A stretch of DNA of 64,000 nt from Callipepla californica brunnescens. Lineage: Eukaryota; Chordata; Aves; Galliformes; Odontophoridae. The stretch is taken from contig JALIRH010000018.1 of the NCBI GenBank assembly GCA_023055505.1, positions 11,826,146 through 11,890,145 of the forward strand, in the 5' to 3' direction. This document shows positions 47,668 through 57,862 of this stretch, one piece after another (the first letter of the stretch is position 1; each line of letters begins with the position of its first letter). Below the pieces are notes generated by a model. The model made no database searches. It was not told the DNA's origin and saw only the letters and a list, made by a program, of their open reading frames with translations. The translations under genes were made by a program, and so were the position numbers.

Positions 47668-48205
47668 GTGTCACAGAAGGGTTGAGGTTGGAAGATACCT
47701 TTGAAAGTCATCTGATTCAACTCCACTGTCCAAGTAGGGAAAACTGACTGGTTGCAAAGCACCACATTCAGAGGACTTCGAGGATCTCTAAGGATAGAGA
47801 ATCTACAGCTTCTCTGGGAAACCTGTGCCAGTGCTTCATTATGTACACAGTAAAGAAGTGCTTTCTCATGTTCAGATTATATCTCTTGTGTTCTACTTTG
47901 TACCCATGATTTCTTGTCCTGACACTGGCATCACTGAAAATAGACTGACTCCATCATCATTCCATCCTCTCTTCAGGTTTTTATGGACACTCAAAATTAT
48001 GTCTGAGCCTCTTTTCTAGGCTGAACAGTCCCAGGTCTCTCAGCCTTTCCTCAAAAGAAAAATGATCCTGTCCCTTAATCATTTTTGTTGCCATGCACAG
48101 AACTCTTTCTAGCATGCTCACATCTCTCTTGTTCTCAGGGGGCCCACAACTTCAACATTCCAGGTGTAGCCTCACCAAAGTTGACTTGTATCTGTTTCAG
48201 TAAAG
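47668..48205 (-). mobile_element. CR1 LINE 3' portion, minus
   Basis: Antisense CR1 running from the decayed 3' tip inward: GTCACAGAAGGGTTGAGGTT, GGAAGATACCTTTGAAAGTCATCTGATTCAACTCC, CTACAGCTTCTCTGGGAAACCTGTGCCAGTGCTTC, TTTCTTGTCCTGACACTGG, TTCTAGGCTGAACAGTCCCAGGTCTCTCAGCCTTTCCTC, GAACTCTTTCTAGCATGCTCAC and CCAGGTGTAGCCTCACCAAAG. About 540 bases, all in order. Forward frames of about 64 codons inside are antisense. Confidence 0.9.
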
Positions 48206-48584
48206 AAACAGATGTTTATCCACTTTCTGATGTTTACACAGAGCCACTGTATTTCAGTTTGTATTCAGTGCCCTGAGCCCATCGCTTCAATGGGCACCAC
48301 TGTAAAGACCCTGATTATGTGAAATTGTATCTTTCTTCATGTCTCCTACCCACAACTACACATCATTTTTTAAGTATCAATGGTCTCTGCTCACATGCTT
48401 GTTTTAAAAAGTTCTAATTTCTTTTTTTTCACCACAGTTTAAAAAATATTGATATGCTATTGTTGATTACAATACTTAATATGCTTACATTGGATTCAGA
48501 GTAAACTAGTATGGGTTATATGAATATTAATGTACTTGCAATCTACATGTTCACGGTAAGTGAAATATGACTAAGCAATGTATA
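48206..48584. other. Non-coding stretch, no recognised element
   Basis: A spacer of about 380 bases between two CR1s of opposite orientation. Nothing recognised, although its first bases may still be decayed CR1. Confidence 0.5.
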
Positions 48585-49027
48585 CTGACCTTCAAAAGGG
48601 CCATGGAGTGTATCAGGAACAGTGTTGCCAGCAGAGAGAGGTGAATATCAACTTGTGCTGGTGCAGCCTCACCTAGAGTAATATGTCCATTCTTGGGAGG
48701 TACAAATTCTAGCAGATAAGATGTATGAGAAGTAGCTGAGGTCCCTTGATTCGTCCAGCCCAGAGAAGATGCAGCTGAGGGGAAACCTCGCGAAAACCTA
48801 CAGATTCCCGAGGATAGCACAGTGACAGGTGCTGATCACTTCCCTCTCGTGACAACAAAAAGACCTGAGGGAATGGTATGAAGTTTATCAGAGGAGGGTC
48901 ATGTTGTGCATTAGGAAAAAGATCTTCACCAAGAGAGTGGTCAGGTGCTGGAACAGGCTCCCCAGGTTACATACAAGTCATGGCATCAAGCCTCTTGGAT
49001 TTCCAGAAGCATCCAGCTGGAGATCTA
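48585..49027 (+). mobile_element. CR1 LINE 3' portion, plus
   Basis: Sense CR1: CAAAAGGGCCATGGAGTGTA, CAACTTGTGCTGGTGCAGCCTCACCTAGAG, TTCGTCCAGCCCAGAGAAGATGCAGCTGAGGGGAAACCTCGCG, TGAGGGAATGG, GTGCATTAGGAAAAAGATCTTCACCAAGAGAGTGGTCAGGTGCTGGAACAGGCTCCCCAGG and ATTTCCAGAAGCATCCAGCTGG. It ends before the octamer tail. Confidence 0.87.
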
Positions 49028-50820
49028 TTTTTTTTTTGTCGTTGTTCTGGTAGACACGTGCTTTCTATTACTTATGTTTGTAGTCTCTGTCCATCTGTCC
49101 ATCACTAGACATAGCATTTAACTACTTTTTCTTCCTTGTCTTTGCCTCTGCATAGTGTCTGTAAAACCCTGTCAATCTTACTTTCAATATCCTGACACTA
49201 TGTAGTCTACTCACTTCCTCCTGACACTGTCACCCCAACCCAGGAGTGTCATCAGGCACCCCTGCAGACCCAGGGCTGGATGGCAGCACGCACCTGCTAC
49301 AGCTCCATTGGGTAAAGTGCCAAGGGCACTTACCAGCTGGTAAAAAAAGGAAAAAAATGCTATGGCACATCACCGCCTTGGTCATAGTGTCTCACACTCT
49401 CTGGAGCGGAATTTCTGGTCCTCTTTCAGATTCTCTGCTCTAGTGACAACTGATGTCTCTGTCATCAGCACTCCTGAGTACTAACTAAATTTGTGCAACA
49501 AAAACATGTGAGTAGGTGCCTGATACTCCCTGCTCAGCTGTCTGTTACAAACTGCTGCTGGCCCTTTTTAAAACAAGAAATCCTTTCAGAAAACAGCTAG
49601 CAGAAAATGCTGGCTGAAGAAAAGTATAGAAATTTCCACATGTTTTAGGAGAAACATAAAACAGGACCAAAGAAACTAGCAAAAGAGTATATAAACAAGC
49701 CTCACAAGAAGCAACACGGAAAAATATTCTGATGTCTTTTCTTTTCACCATCATTCTCAGGACATTTATGATTAAATTCAAGCAGATTGTATATGTCTGT
49801 CTGTATGACAGCAATTTTGTTTCCTGACTTATGACAGAGATAAAGAAAGCCATGGGAAATGAAAGAAAAATGGATTTATGTTGTCTTTTGCCAGAAATAC
49901 TGGAAGTGCAGGGTCATAAAGCTTAGATTTCTTATCCTTCTGCTCCCTTTCACTATTTCCAATGTACTGTGGTGGACAGTTTCAAAATAACAAGTTATTA
50001 ATGCTCATTCAGAAAGGATTACTGATAGTCGTATAGAAAAATAAAAGAAAAAATACAATAAAAATAACAAGAGAAGAAAAATCAGTCTGAATCCAGCTGC
50101 TAAAATCTTCATAAGAGAAAGCAAAATAATGGCTCATTGCAACACTCTACTTCGTACTCCTGACATTTGATCTACAAAATATCCAGTGGAGGCTGATTAA
50201 AAAGCCAATCAGTCCATTGTACATAAAAAAAAAGTGCATGCTGATTTGAGAAAGTCTCTCAAATTAGTAAAAGCATTCCAGTAATTTCTATATATTAGGA
50301 AGCTACAATTCCGATCATTTTCAAATGCGCTCTTCAAAAATTTCTGAAGTGCCCCAATAATTCAACAAATCAGATGTATCATAACTGGAGTAAAGATCAT
50401 TATTAACTTTGTAGAATATGTCATCATTTTTCCAACCATAGAACTCAGGCAGAGGAGCAAGACAGAAAAGTGAAAAGCCAGTCCTGAATGACTGCAAATT
50501 GAGAATTAGAATATATAAATCAGAGAAGTTTGAATTAGTGTCAGGCAGGAAGGTGATTTCAGCCAATATTTTTCATGTGGAATAATGTATAGTTTTAAAA
50601 ATATCATAAATGCTGTCACAACACAAAAAGTAAATTCTTATGATGTCTGAATAAATCTGAAATAACATTCATGTAAGCACTGACCATATTTTAAATACAC
50701 AGTAAACTAATAAGAATCTGTTCTTGTATTCTCAAAGAGTGAATTGCTTGATATATACTCTAAATGCTTGTTATCCTCCCACTAAAAACTTATTCAGAAG
50801 TCTTTCTGGTTATTATGTCC
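49028..50820. other. Non-coding stretch, no recognised element
   Basis: Mostly AT-rich and unrecognised. The part at about 49200-49450 is more GC-rich and might be an old LTR or other repeat, but I could not match it to another copy in the window. Confidence 0.45.
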
Positions 50821-52340
50821 TCTGTTCATAATGGACCCTGATGGAATCTATGTGCATGTGCTGACAGAGCTGGCAGACATGACTGTTGAACCACTCTCTA
50901 TCATCTTTAAGAGGTCTTGTGGAAGAGGAGAGGTGCCTGAAAACTGGAGGATAACCACTGTCACTCCAGTCTTCAAAAAGGGCAAGAAGGAGGATCCAGG
51001 GAATTACAAGACGGTCAGTCTCACCTCCATCCCTGGAAAGGTGATGGAAAGTTTTTCTGTATACTTTCTCCAGGCAATTGGAAAAGAGTTATCAGGATTA
51101 GTCAGCATGGGTTCACCAAGGGGAGATTGTGCTCAGCCAAGCTGGTGACCTTCTATGATGTCATTACTGGATGAGTGGATGAAGGGAGAGCAGTGGATGT
51201 AGTCTACCTTGATTTCAGCAAGGCGTTTGACACTGCCTCCAACAGCAGCCTTATAAAAAAAGCTGAGGAGGTGTGGAATAGATGAGTGGACAGTGAGGTG
51301 GACAGAGAATTAGCTGACTGGCAGAGCTCAGAGGGTTGTGATCAGTGGTGCAGAGTCCAGTTGGAGGCCTGTACTTAGTGGTGGTCCTCAGGGGTCAGTG
51401 CTGGGTCCGGTCCTGTTCAACAACATCATCAATGACCATGATGAGGTGATAGAGTCCACCCTCAACAAGTCAGCTGATGATACAAAACTGTGAGGAATGG
51501 CCAACATGCTGGAAGGCTGTGCTGCCATTCAGCAAAACCCGGGCAGGCTGGAGAGCTGGGCAGTAAGAGACCAGATGAGGTTTAACAAAAGCGAGTGTAG
51601 ACTCCTGCACCTAGGGAGGAATAATTGTATGCACCAGTACAGACTGGGGATCACCTGCTGGAGAGGAGCTCTGAGAAGAGGAACTTGGGTGTTCTGGTGG
51701 GTGACAGGCTGGCCATGAGCCAGCAGTGTGCCCTGGTGGCCAAGAAGGCCAATAGTATCCTGGGCTGCATTAAAAAGAGCAAGCCTCTTTTTAATGTTAA
51801 TCCATATTTTATTCTAAGAAAAGTAGAAGATTGCCTTTAAAATAGGCAAGACTCTTTATAATTAAAATGGATGGAGGCCAAACAAATCTTGAAGTCACTC
51901 TCTACTCACAATAAAAGGTTTTGGAATAAAATTATGGTGAAGTCTACAAAATAAGGAGTGGTTGAAGTCAGTTGGTTTGTTCAACCCAGAGAAATGTAGA
52001 CTGAAGGAAGGCCTTATGGCATCCTTCAGCTTCCTCACAAAGGGAATGGGAAGGCAAATGTTGATCTCTTCTGTCTGGGGGCAGAGACAGAAACCATGGG
52101 AATGGCATGAAAATTAATAAGAGGATGGCCAGGATGGGTAATAGAAAAAGGTCCTTCATTAAGAGAGTGGTTGGTCTCCCCAGAGTAGTGGTCACTGATC
52201 TAAGTCTGATAGAATTCAAAATGCATTTGAACACTGTTCCTGGACACACACTTCAACTTTGGGGCTGGTCCTTTGTGGGGCCAGGAGTTGGACTCAGTGA
52301 TCCTTGTAGACCAGGATATTATATGATTCTGTGATTTCAG
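50821..52340 (+). mobile_element. CR1 LINE, plus, reverse transcriptase to 3' tail
   Basis: The left part covers the reverse-transcriptase region in order: GACCCTGATGGAATCTATGT (the DG-I strand), CTCCAGTCTTCAAAAAGGGC, ACCTCCATCCCTGGAAAGGTGATGG, GATTTCAGCAAGGCGTTTGACAC (motif A), GGGGTCAGTGCTGGG and GCTGATGATACAAAACTG (the ADD box). About 150 AT-rich bases (51790-51950) stand where more ORF2 C-terminus is expected. CR1 sequence then resumes (GTTGAAGTCAGTTGGTTTGTTCAACCCAGAGAA) and continues to the 3' tip at ATTCTGTGATTT. Frameshifts and stops break the coding region repeatedly. Confidence 0.9.
50831..51840 (+). pseudogene. CR1 ORF2 reverse-transcriptase pseudogene
   Basis: Pieces in different frames encode the CR1 polymerase. 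At 50831-51070 the frame reads MDPDGIYVHVLTELADMTVE, then VPENWRITTVTPVFKKGKKEDPGNYK, then SLTSIPGKVMES. Near 51205-51240 it reads VVYLDFSKAFDT, which includes the first catalytic aspartate. Near 51475 it reads SADDTKL, the active-site ADD with the preceding aromatic residue changed to serine, and a stop follows at once. At 51497-51718 it reads QMRFNKSECRLLHLGRNN, and at 51700-51775 LAMSQQCALVAKKANSILGC. The order is that of LINE reverse transcriptase. It cannot give a working enzyme. Confidence 0.87.
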
Positions 52341-52929
52341 ATGATTGTGGTTTCCAGGTTGGATCGTTATCCACCACCATCCCCCAAGAGCATATTTTCA
52401 GGATGAAAATACCATGCAGTACAAATAATTAAATAGGCTCATCTGAATAATTTTTGGGATATACTGGTGATAACAGTAACACTTAGTTAAAAATGACCTT
52501 GCTAATAAAAGGACTGTTTGCATGATATGAAGCCACAAGCCCTATATAGAATGAGATCTATAAATACATGTATTTTTAGTACATTTTTAGAATAGATTTG
52601 AAAATATGAGTCATATATATTTTTTTATATATGCCTGTTTAGTCTTTTTTTTTGTATTATTTTTAATTATAATAGAGAATAACAACCTCCATGGAATGGT
52701 TCTATTGAAATAGTATAGCTCTATAATTGAAGAACGAATAATTTAAAAGTCAGATATTTGTCACTATACACATCAGTTAGAAAAAATCTCAGCTCATGCT
52801 TATGTGCTAGAGAAACAGAAATATAGTTATGCAGCAAAACTTTTGTCACATTGGTGGGTATTAAATAGTGATTTTTACTGTACGATGTTAGAACATGAGT
52901 GATTAAGTACCAGTATTTGAGACTTGAAG
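52341..52929. other. Non-coding stretch, no recognised element
   Basis: AT-rich spacer with T-rich and TATA runs near 52615-52665. Nothing recognised. Confidence 0.5.
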
Positions 52930-53140
52930 GTTATCATCTTCAAGCAATTGGAAGAGAAGTCAACAGGAGTAGTCAGCATGGATTCACTAAGTGGAAATAA
53001 TGTTTGATCAACCTGGTAGCTCTCTATGATGTCATAACTAGTTGGGCAGATGAAAAAAGAGCAGTGTATGTTTTCTATACCTTGACTTCTGCAAATCTTT
53101 TGTCACTGTCTCCCACAACATTCTTGTAGGTATCTCATTT
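52930..53140 (+). mobile_element. CR1 LINE reverse-transcriptase fragment, plus
   Basis: CAAGCAATTGGAAGAGAAGT, GTAGTCAGCATGGATTCACTAAGTGGAAATAATG, CAACCTGGTAGCTCTCTATGATGTCATAACTAGTTGGGCAGATG, GAGCAGTGTATG and CTTGACTTCTGCAAATCTTTTGTCACTGTCTCCCACAACATTC. It matches the corresponding region of the CR1 at 50821-52340 (51070-51260), so it is a second, independent insertion or a duplicated piece. Both ends are lost. Confidence 0.85.
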
Positions 53141-54690
53141 CGTGCTATTACCAACGAAAGCTTTATTTCCTTCTCAGCATACTTTTCTCATTAAATATTT
53201 ATAATGTTCAGTTTGATTCAAAAAAGTTATCACATAACTGGCCCTTTAAGCATGAACAGATTAGTTTGTTTATGCTAAAATACTTAAAAAGATATAATTA
53301 CTGTCACCTGATGACACTTCTTCTGCACAACAGCTTAGTAGAGTTTCTTTTTCTAAATAGGACATAAAGGACTCAGATTAATTAGTAGGGTCAGGAAATA
53401 AACTTCCTTGCTCATTTAGAAGTGTGTGTTGTCATACTAATCATTTATTTGCCTGCCAAATTCTAAAAAAAATCTTATTTAAATGAACAATGAACTAAAG
53501 AATAAAAGGTCTTCATTTAGTTTATTTATGAGAAGGTTAAGAGTTGGATTGTCACACTCTGTTCATTTTTACCTCCTTATAGCAAATAATCTAGCAGGCA
53601 TAGGTTTCAGAAAATCCAGTGGCAGAAAACAGAGGATGTACAGAAGAAGGTGAGGATATAGAGTTACTGACAGATAATAAGGGCTCTCCAACAAAAGTCC
53701 TTAAATAAAAGGTGGAGATATATCTCAAAGGTATATTGTGGATTACAAAGACATTATAGACTTGACACAAGCACTACTGCATGAATTTCTGTGGCTTGTT
53801 ATTTTCAGGAGTTCAAGAGAGATGGTCTGCTCTGACCTTAAAGTATTAATCTTGTTATCAAAAGGTGATTGCAGTAAACTATCCCTGACTTTGGGATATA
53901 AGGAAAAGAAAATAGGCATAGACATGCTATTGTGCAACACAAGAACCTTCTGTTGAAACCAATGAAGTGAGTAATTTTAGCTTTTGTGTGTCTTAGATAT
54001 CTATGTCAGATACTTAATGGATCTGTCTCTTCTGTATCCTGGTAATACTTGTCTGTCTTGCTATTATTATGTCTTTCAGGTTTTTATTTTTCATTCGTTT
54101 CAAAAGTCTTCAGCAGAACGTGTTCAGGAGTATTTTTTTAATTCAATTTTTTTAATTTACTGAGAACATAAATCAGGAAAAGAATTATGATTGTGAATTA
54201 TTTGCACACATTCTGGTTTCTATGTAATTTACCTAAGGCTGGCAGTTCTGGTCTTAGACCAGAGACCCATTACAACTTCTCTTGTACCATGACTCAGGGA
54301 GGAGTACCAGTGTTACAACTCTGTACAGCCGTTTCCTCTCACCCTCAGCCTTAAAATGTATGAACAAACAAACAAACAAACAAGCAGTAGCAGTAGATGT
54401 GAATTGAAATCATCTGTATGTGCAAGAGGAGAGATGATAAGATGGTAGGCTTGGAAGGAAAATGAAAATCTGGAAGAATCACAGGAGTAGAGACCAAATG
54501 GAGAAAAAAAATGTCTGAAATATAAATTTTCATTAACAAAACAGTTGAGGGAAGAAAATACCATTGTGCCCTTATGTTTTCTTCACTGAAGAGTATATGA
54601 TCATTACCAAGACAGACGTGTAATGTTTTGAACTGGAGATGTTGAGGATGAGATAAAGTCTACCTTTTGTCTTCTCTTGTATTACATAGT
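53141..54690. other. Non-coding stretch, no recognised element
   Basis: AT-rich, with an AAAC microsatellite listed separately. Overlapping opposite-strand frames at 53738-53956 (72 and 65 codons) and 54313-54564 have no recognisable domain. Confidence 0.5.
54361..54383. repeat. (AAAC)n microsatellite
   Basis: Five consecutive CAAA units. Short and perfect. Confidence 0.85.
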
Positions 54691-55020
54691 TTCACAGAAT
54701 CACAGAAAAACGGAATTACAGGTGTTGGAAGGGACCTCTAGAGATCACCTAGTCCACTTCCCCTGCCAAAGCAGCTCCCTAGCCCAGGTTGCACAGATAG
54801 GTGTCCAGGCTGGTCTTGAACGTTTCCAGAGAAGGAGAATCTACCACCTCTCTGTGCAGCCTGTGCCAGTGCTCCATTACCCTCACCGCGAAGAAGTTCC
54901 CATGCACGTTTGTGCGGAACTTCCTATGCTTCATTTTGTAGCCATTTTCCCTTGTCCTGTCTCCACACACTGCAGGGAAAAGTCCACCCTCATCCCTTTT
55001 CCTGAACATGACAATAAGTA
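54691..55020 (-). mobile_element. CR1 LINE 3' end, minus
   Basis: Starts with a tail complement (TTTCACAGAATCACAGAAAA), then GGTGTTGGAAGGGACCTCTAGAGATCACCTAGTCC, TGCACAGATAGGTGTCCAGGCTGG, CAGAGAAGGAGAATCTACCACCTCTCTGTGCAGCCTGTGCCAGTGCTCC, CCCTCACCGCGAAGAAGTTCCC and CCCTTGTCCTGTCTCCACAC. It retains CpG pairs and matches 17225-17412 closely over the shared part. A reverse-strand frame of 76 codons (54779-55009) is CR1 3' sequence, not a gene. Confidence 0.92.
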
Positions 55021-55063
55021 AGATTTAACTTTTAATCTATTGCTAGTCGTCCTTTTTTTTCAT

Positions 55064-55089
55064 ATTTATTTATTTATTTATTTATACCT
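55064..55089. repeat. (TTTA)n microsatellite
   Basis: About six TTTA/ATTT units between the CR1 and the LTR-D copy. Confidence 0.85.
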
Positions 55090-55139
55090 AATATGAAGGT
55101 TTTACAAATAAAATATTGTATTAACAGAATTAGCAAACA

Positions 55140-55640
55140 GAACTACTTCTATCAGTGCAGATTAACACAGTGCCCTCAGGCACTGCCATACCTGGGTACC
55201 CACAGGTGGTAGCTCATACAGCCCTACTGTGCATGGGCTGCAGCTCTGGTCCAGGCTGCCCCTGCAGGGGTACTCACAGGCTGTGCCTTGTTCAGACCTC
55301 AGCCACCAATGCCCCGTGAGCTCCTCCATATCTCCACGGGGAGATCTGCTCCCCACAGAGCCCATGGGCTGCATGGGAATGTCCTACTCCTGCATGGAGC
55401 ATCTCCTGGTCTGCAGGGAGTTGCTGCTCCAGCCTGGAACACCTCCTGCCATCCTCCTGTACTGACCTCAGTGCCTACAGGGCCATTTCTCTTCTATTTC
55501 TCACTCCTCTCTCTCAGCAGCTGCTGCACAACAGTATTTTCCTTCCTTAAATCTGCTGTGCCAGAGATACAACCCTTATGACTCGTTGTCTCAGCTTTAA
55601 TCAGGGACAGTTTCATTTTCTAGCTGGCTGAAACTGGCTC
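55140..55640 (-). mobile_element. LTR-D fragment, minus orientation
   Basis: GC-rich block aligning with the second half of the LTR at 46160-47035. Shared stretches include CCACAGGTGG, GCTGTGCCT, TGAGCTCCT, GGGCTGCA and CTCCAGCCTGGA, and the block ends with the CTCTCAGCAGCTGCTGCACAACAGTATTTTCC region corresponding to 46965-46995. Sequence to about 55640 (TTAATCAGGGACAGTTTCAT) may be the other end of the LTR. Forward frames of 78 and 97 codons and the reverse frame are not genes. Confidence 0.6.
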
Positions 55641-55754
55641 ATACAACTCAATTTTGGACAGCTTATATTCTTTTCTAACAAAGAAACTACTGTTTCTCCA
55701 ATCATATAAATAGTCACTGATGATCAAAATTATTGAAATCAAGACATTGGACAT

Positions 55755-56015
55755 AGTAACATGACATGCCAATGAGTGATGTCAAGCAACTATTTCCTTT
55801 GTTACAATGGTGGGTGCATGGGGATCGCTCACTAAACATACACTCCAAGGAAAGCAGCGACTACACATTTGTAGGTATAGTGTATGCATATTCACCCAAT
55901 TTCCAAGAAATTGGTTACATATGCACTGGATATCTACCCCTCCAAAGCTTGCATCCTAGAATGTGGGGAGGATCTGTGGGCCCAACTGGCAGTATCCTTG
56001 CAAAACCTTAAGGGG
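55755..56015 (-). mobile_element. LTR-C, minus orientation, left arm of an inverted pair
   Basis: Its complement carries the LTR-C series in order: CCCCACATTCTAGGATGC, the conserved core (complement of 55899-55918), a diverged TATA region, GTGAGCGATCCCCATGCACC, then a region corresponding to the AATAAA signal. The U3 stops near 56015, where the plus-orientated LTR-C begins. It matches 6151-6690 more closely than the right arm does (both share the GATCGCTCAC and CCAAGGAAAGCAG blocks). Confidence 0.75.
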
Positions 56016-56024
56016 ATTGTATTT

Positions 56025-56475
56025 TGTCACAACAGCTGCTGTTTGCAACTTAGTGGGAGGAAGTCCCATGAATATAAGGAAGCAGAACTGACAACACAGT
56101 GAAGGATAGGGTTGCTATTTACAACACAATGAAGGGCACAGTGAAGATAAGCGGAGTTGCTGTTTGCAACTCAGTGGTGGCCCCTTGAAGATAAGGAGGC
56201 AAGGTTTCACAATAGCCTTCATCCAGTGACCACCAGATGGGCAGAGACCGTCCCACATTCTAGGACACCTGCTCAGAAGGGGGGGACAATGTATATGTAA
56301 CCAATTTCTTGGAAATACGATGAATATGTATACAGTATGTCCATAAATGTGCATTTGCCGCTTTCTGTGAGTTATGAGGAGTTATTCCCCTGGAATCCTT
56401 TGCTGTAATAAACATACTTGCTTTACAGTCTTACATGGGTTATAGAGTTTGATTCTGCACATCACTCTATAAGAG
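56025..56475 (+). mobile_element. LTR-C, plus orientation, right arm of an inverted pair
   Basis: Runs from repeated U3 motifs (GCTGCTGTTTGCAACTTAGT near 56035, GGTTGCTATTTACAACACAA near 56110, GTTGCTGTTTGCAACTCAGT near 56157) through CCCACATTCTAGGACACCTG and the conserved core at 56296-56315. A CATAAATGTG TATA position near 56341 and an AATAAAC signal near 56408 follow. The U3 repeats suggest an enhancer-like tandem structure. Oriented opposite to the LTR immediately to its left. Confidence 0.75.
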
Positions 56476-56689
56476 ATGTAGTGTTAGTAAACTATGGGAT
56501 CTGTTTTATTCATTTATACTGTTTTGTAGTATTTTAAATGTAGCTTGAAATCTGTAACCAGAAAATCCTATATTAGTGAATACTCTTTGCACCCTGTCAC
56601 CCAACATTATTTAGGACAGGCAGGTGCTTTAGGGATCTCTGGCAAAACTGAAGATTGTCCACAGAACTGTGGATATCATTATGAGTTTT

Positions 56690-56990
56690 ATTATTATATA
56701 GGTGATGCTTCCTGTTTATTTCCATAGAAACCACAACAAATAACAGAGCAAAACAGCACTGTTTGACAGAACAAATTCTCAGCTACAAAACAATGTAGAC
56801 ATCATCATTAGCTATGCATTTTCACTACTGATGAGCAAGAGCTGCACGCCCTGCTTGTAAAAATCTGTACCACTCACTGTTGAAATGCACCTCCCACTGC
56901 CTCACTGTGCTCATATCCATTGTTTAGTCTCCAGAAATGTTCAGCAAGCATCAATGAATGTCAATGTCTGCCCAGCTCCCTCAGCCGCTC
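56690..56990 (-). mobile_element. Mariner (Galluhop-like) part 1, interrupted
   Basis: Matches the mariner at 63363-63920 from GTGATGCTTCCTGTTTATTT to about CAATGAATGTCAATGTCTG: AGCACTGTTTGACAGAAC, AAATTCTCAGCTACAAAAC, TTAGCTATGCATTTTCACTACTGATGAGCAAGAGC and CACTGTGCTCATATCCATTGTTTAGTCTCCAG. Read on the minus strand it encodes the transposase helix-turn-helix remnant with TMDMSTVRQWEVHF. The terminal repeat itself is decayed. The element resumes at 57863. Confidence 0.82.
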
Positions 56991-56999
56991 CAGACTTGT

Positions 57000-57452
57000 G
57001 CTCCGGACCCCTCATCAGTTTGGGTGACGTCATGTGGCAATGAACAACACTTTATGGACAATTTTACAGTTGAAAGACCAGGAGTGTTCATTAGCAGAAG
57101 ATCTGGCTTGTGACCAAATAACACCAGCTTGGTATGGGAAACTGGGAGAAGATACCACTGTCTCCTGTGAAAACTGGATTCAGATGGGCAACTCCCTGCT
57201 CCATCTTATCTGCTGGCAAAATCCAGTAGATGGGAGCAAAGGAGTTGAGGTCCAAAAACCAGAAGCTGTCACTCCAAAGAGAGCTGATGAGGTCACTTTG
57301 GAGTTATAAATACTTTTTTTGTGTCGTTGGGAAAAAGTAGTCATCAACTAAAGAGCACAACCTCCAATCACCCATCACTATGAAGACCAGCATCTGAACT
57401 ACGAGCAACAGCTGGAACCCATTGGTGACTCTCTCTTGCTTTCTACAAAGAC
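57000..57452 (+). mobile_element. LTR-A part 1, nested in the mariner
   Basis: Aligns with 21700-22530: CACTTTATGGACAATTTTAC, CACCAGCTTGGTATGGGAAACTGGGAGAAGATACC, CAGAAGCTGTCACTCCAAAGAG, TTATAAATAC (TATA position), ACAACCTCCAATCACCCATCACTATGAAGACCAGCATCTG and CTCTCTTGCTTTCT. The 91-codon frame at 57034-57309 lies within U3 and is not a recognised protein. It is cut at about 57452 by LTR-B. Confidence 0.65.
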
Positions 57453-57700
57453 TTCTGTCAGAAACATCTGAGATAATTTTTAGGAAACAGGATATATGGT
57501 GATTTTATTATTTTTTTAATTTGCAATTACAATGTCAGGTATACTGACAACTGGTTAAATATACATTGTTGCTAGCTATAGCTGCATATTACTAATCAAT
57601 TAACAGTCTTTATTTCTAGTCTCCGTGGTGATAAATGGCCACAGTGACCATGAACTAAATTCTTGTGTTGTTCTTCTGCAGAAACAACATTCTATTTCCA
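57453..57700 (-). mobile_element. LTR-B, nested in LTR-A
   Basis: Begins TGTCAGAAACATCTGAGATA and matches 9236-9600 (TTTTTAGGAAACAGGATAT; CATATTACTAATCAATTAACAGTCTTTATTTCT; ACAGTGACCATGAACTAAATTCTTGTGTTGTTCTTCTGCAGAAACAACATT). It is shorter than the 9236 copy, lacking about 100 bases of its middle. The host LTR-A continues on the right side with CTCCTTGCTTTTATTTCC, the counterpart of CTCCTTGCTTTCTG in the other LTR-A copy. Confidence 0.65.
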
Positions 57701-57862
57701 CACTCCTTGCTTTTATTTCCTCTCTCTTTTCTATCACCCATCTTCCCCATCTCCCTAAGCAACTAGGATTTGTAATAACCTGGGCTAACATTTGACTTAA
57801 TCTTGCCATTAGGTTTAGATATGTCAAAAGAATACCCTCTTCTTCCTATAATGGCAGAGTGA
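57701..57862 (+). mobile_element. LTR-A part 2
   Basis: CTCTCTTTTCTATCACCCAT to AATCTTGCCATTAGGTTTAG resembles 22180-22240 of the other copy (CTTTTCTTCTATTCTTCTACTC and CCATTGCCTAAAATTGTCTTACC). Weak similarity, supported mainly by its position between LTR-B and the resuming mariner. Confidence 0.42.

Noticed and set aside
50831..51148. A 105-codon frame with a reverse-transcriptase signature, considered as a possible domesticated or host gene
   Set aside because: It is the ordinary CR1 ORF2 sequence, followed by CR1 in other frames with stops and ending in a CR1 3' tail.
57034..57309. A 91-codon frame with immunoglobulin-like flavour (a cysteine/tryptophan pattern)
   Set aside because: The whole stretch aligns with the U3 of LTR-A at 21700-22030, where the frame is not conserved.
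9236..57700. A single large provirus with LTR-B at both ends
   Set aside because: The two LTR-B copies are 48 kb apart with no gag, pol or env between them in a matching orientation; they are independent solo insertions.
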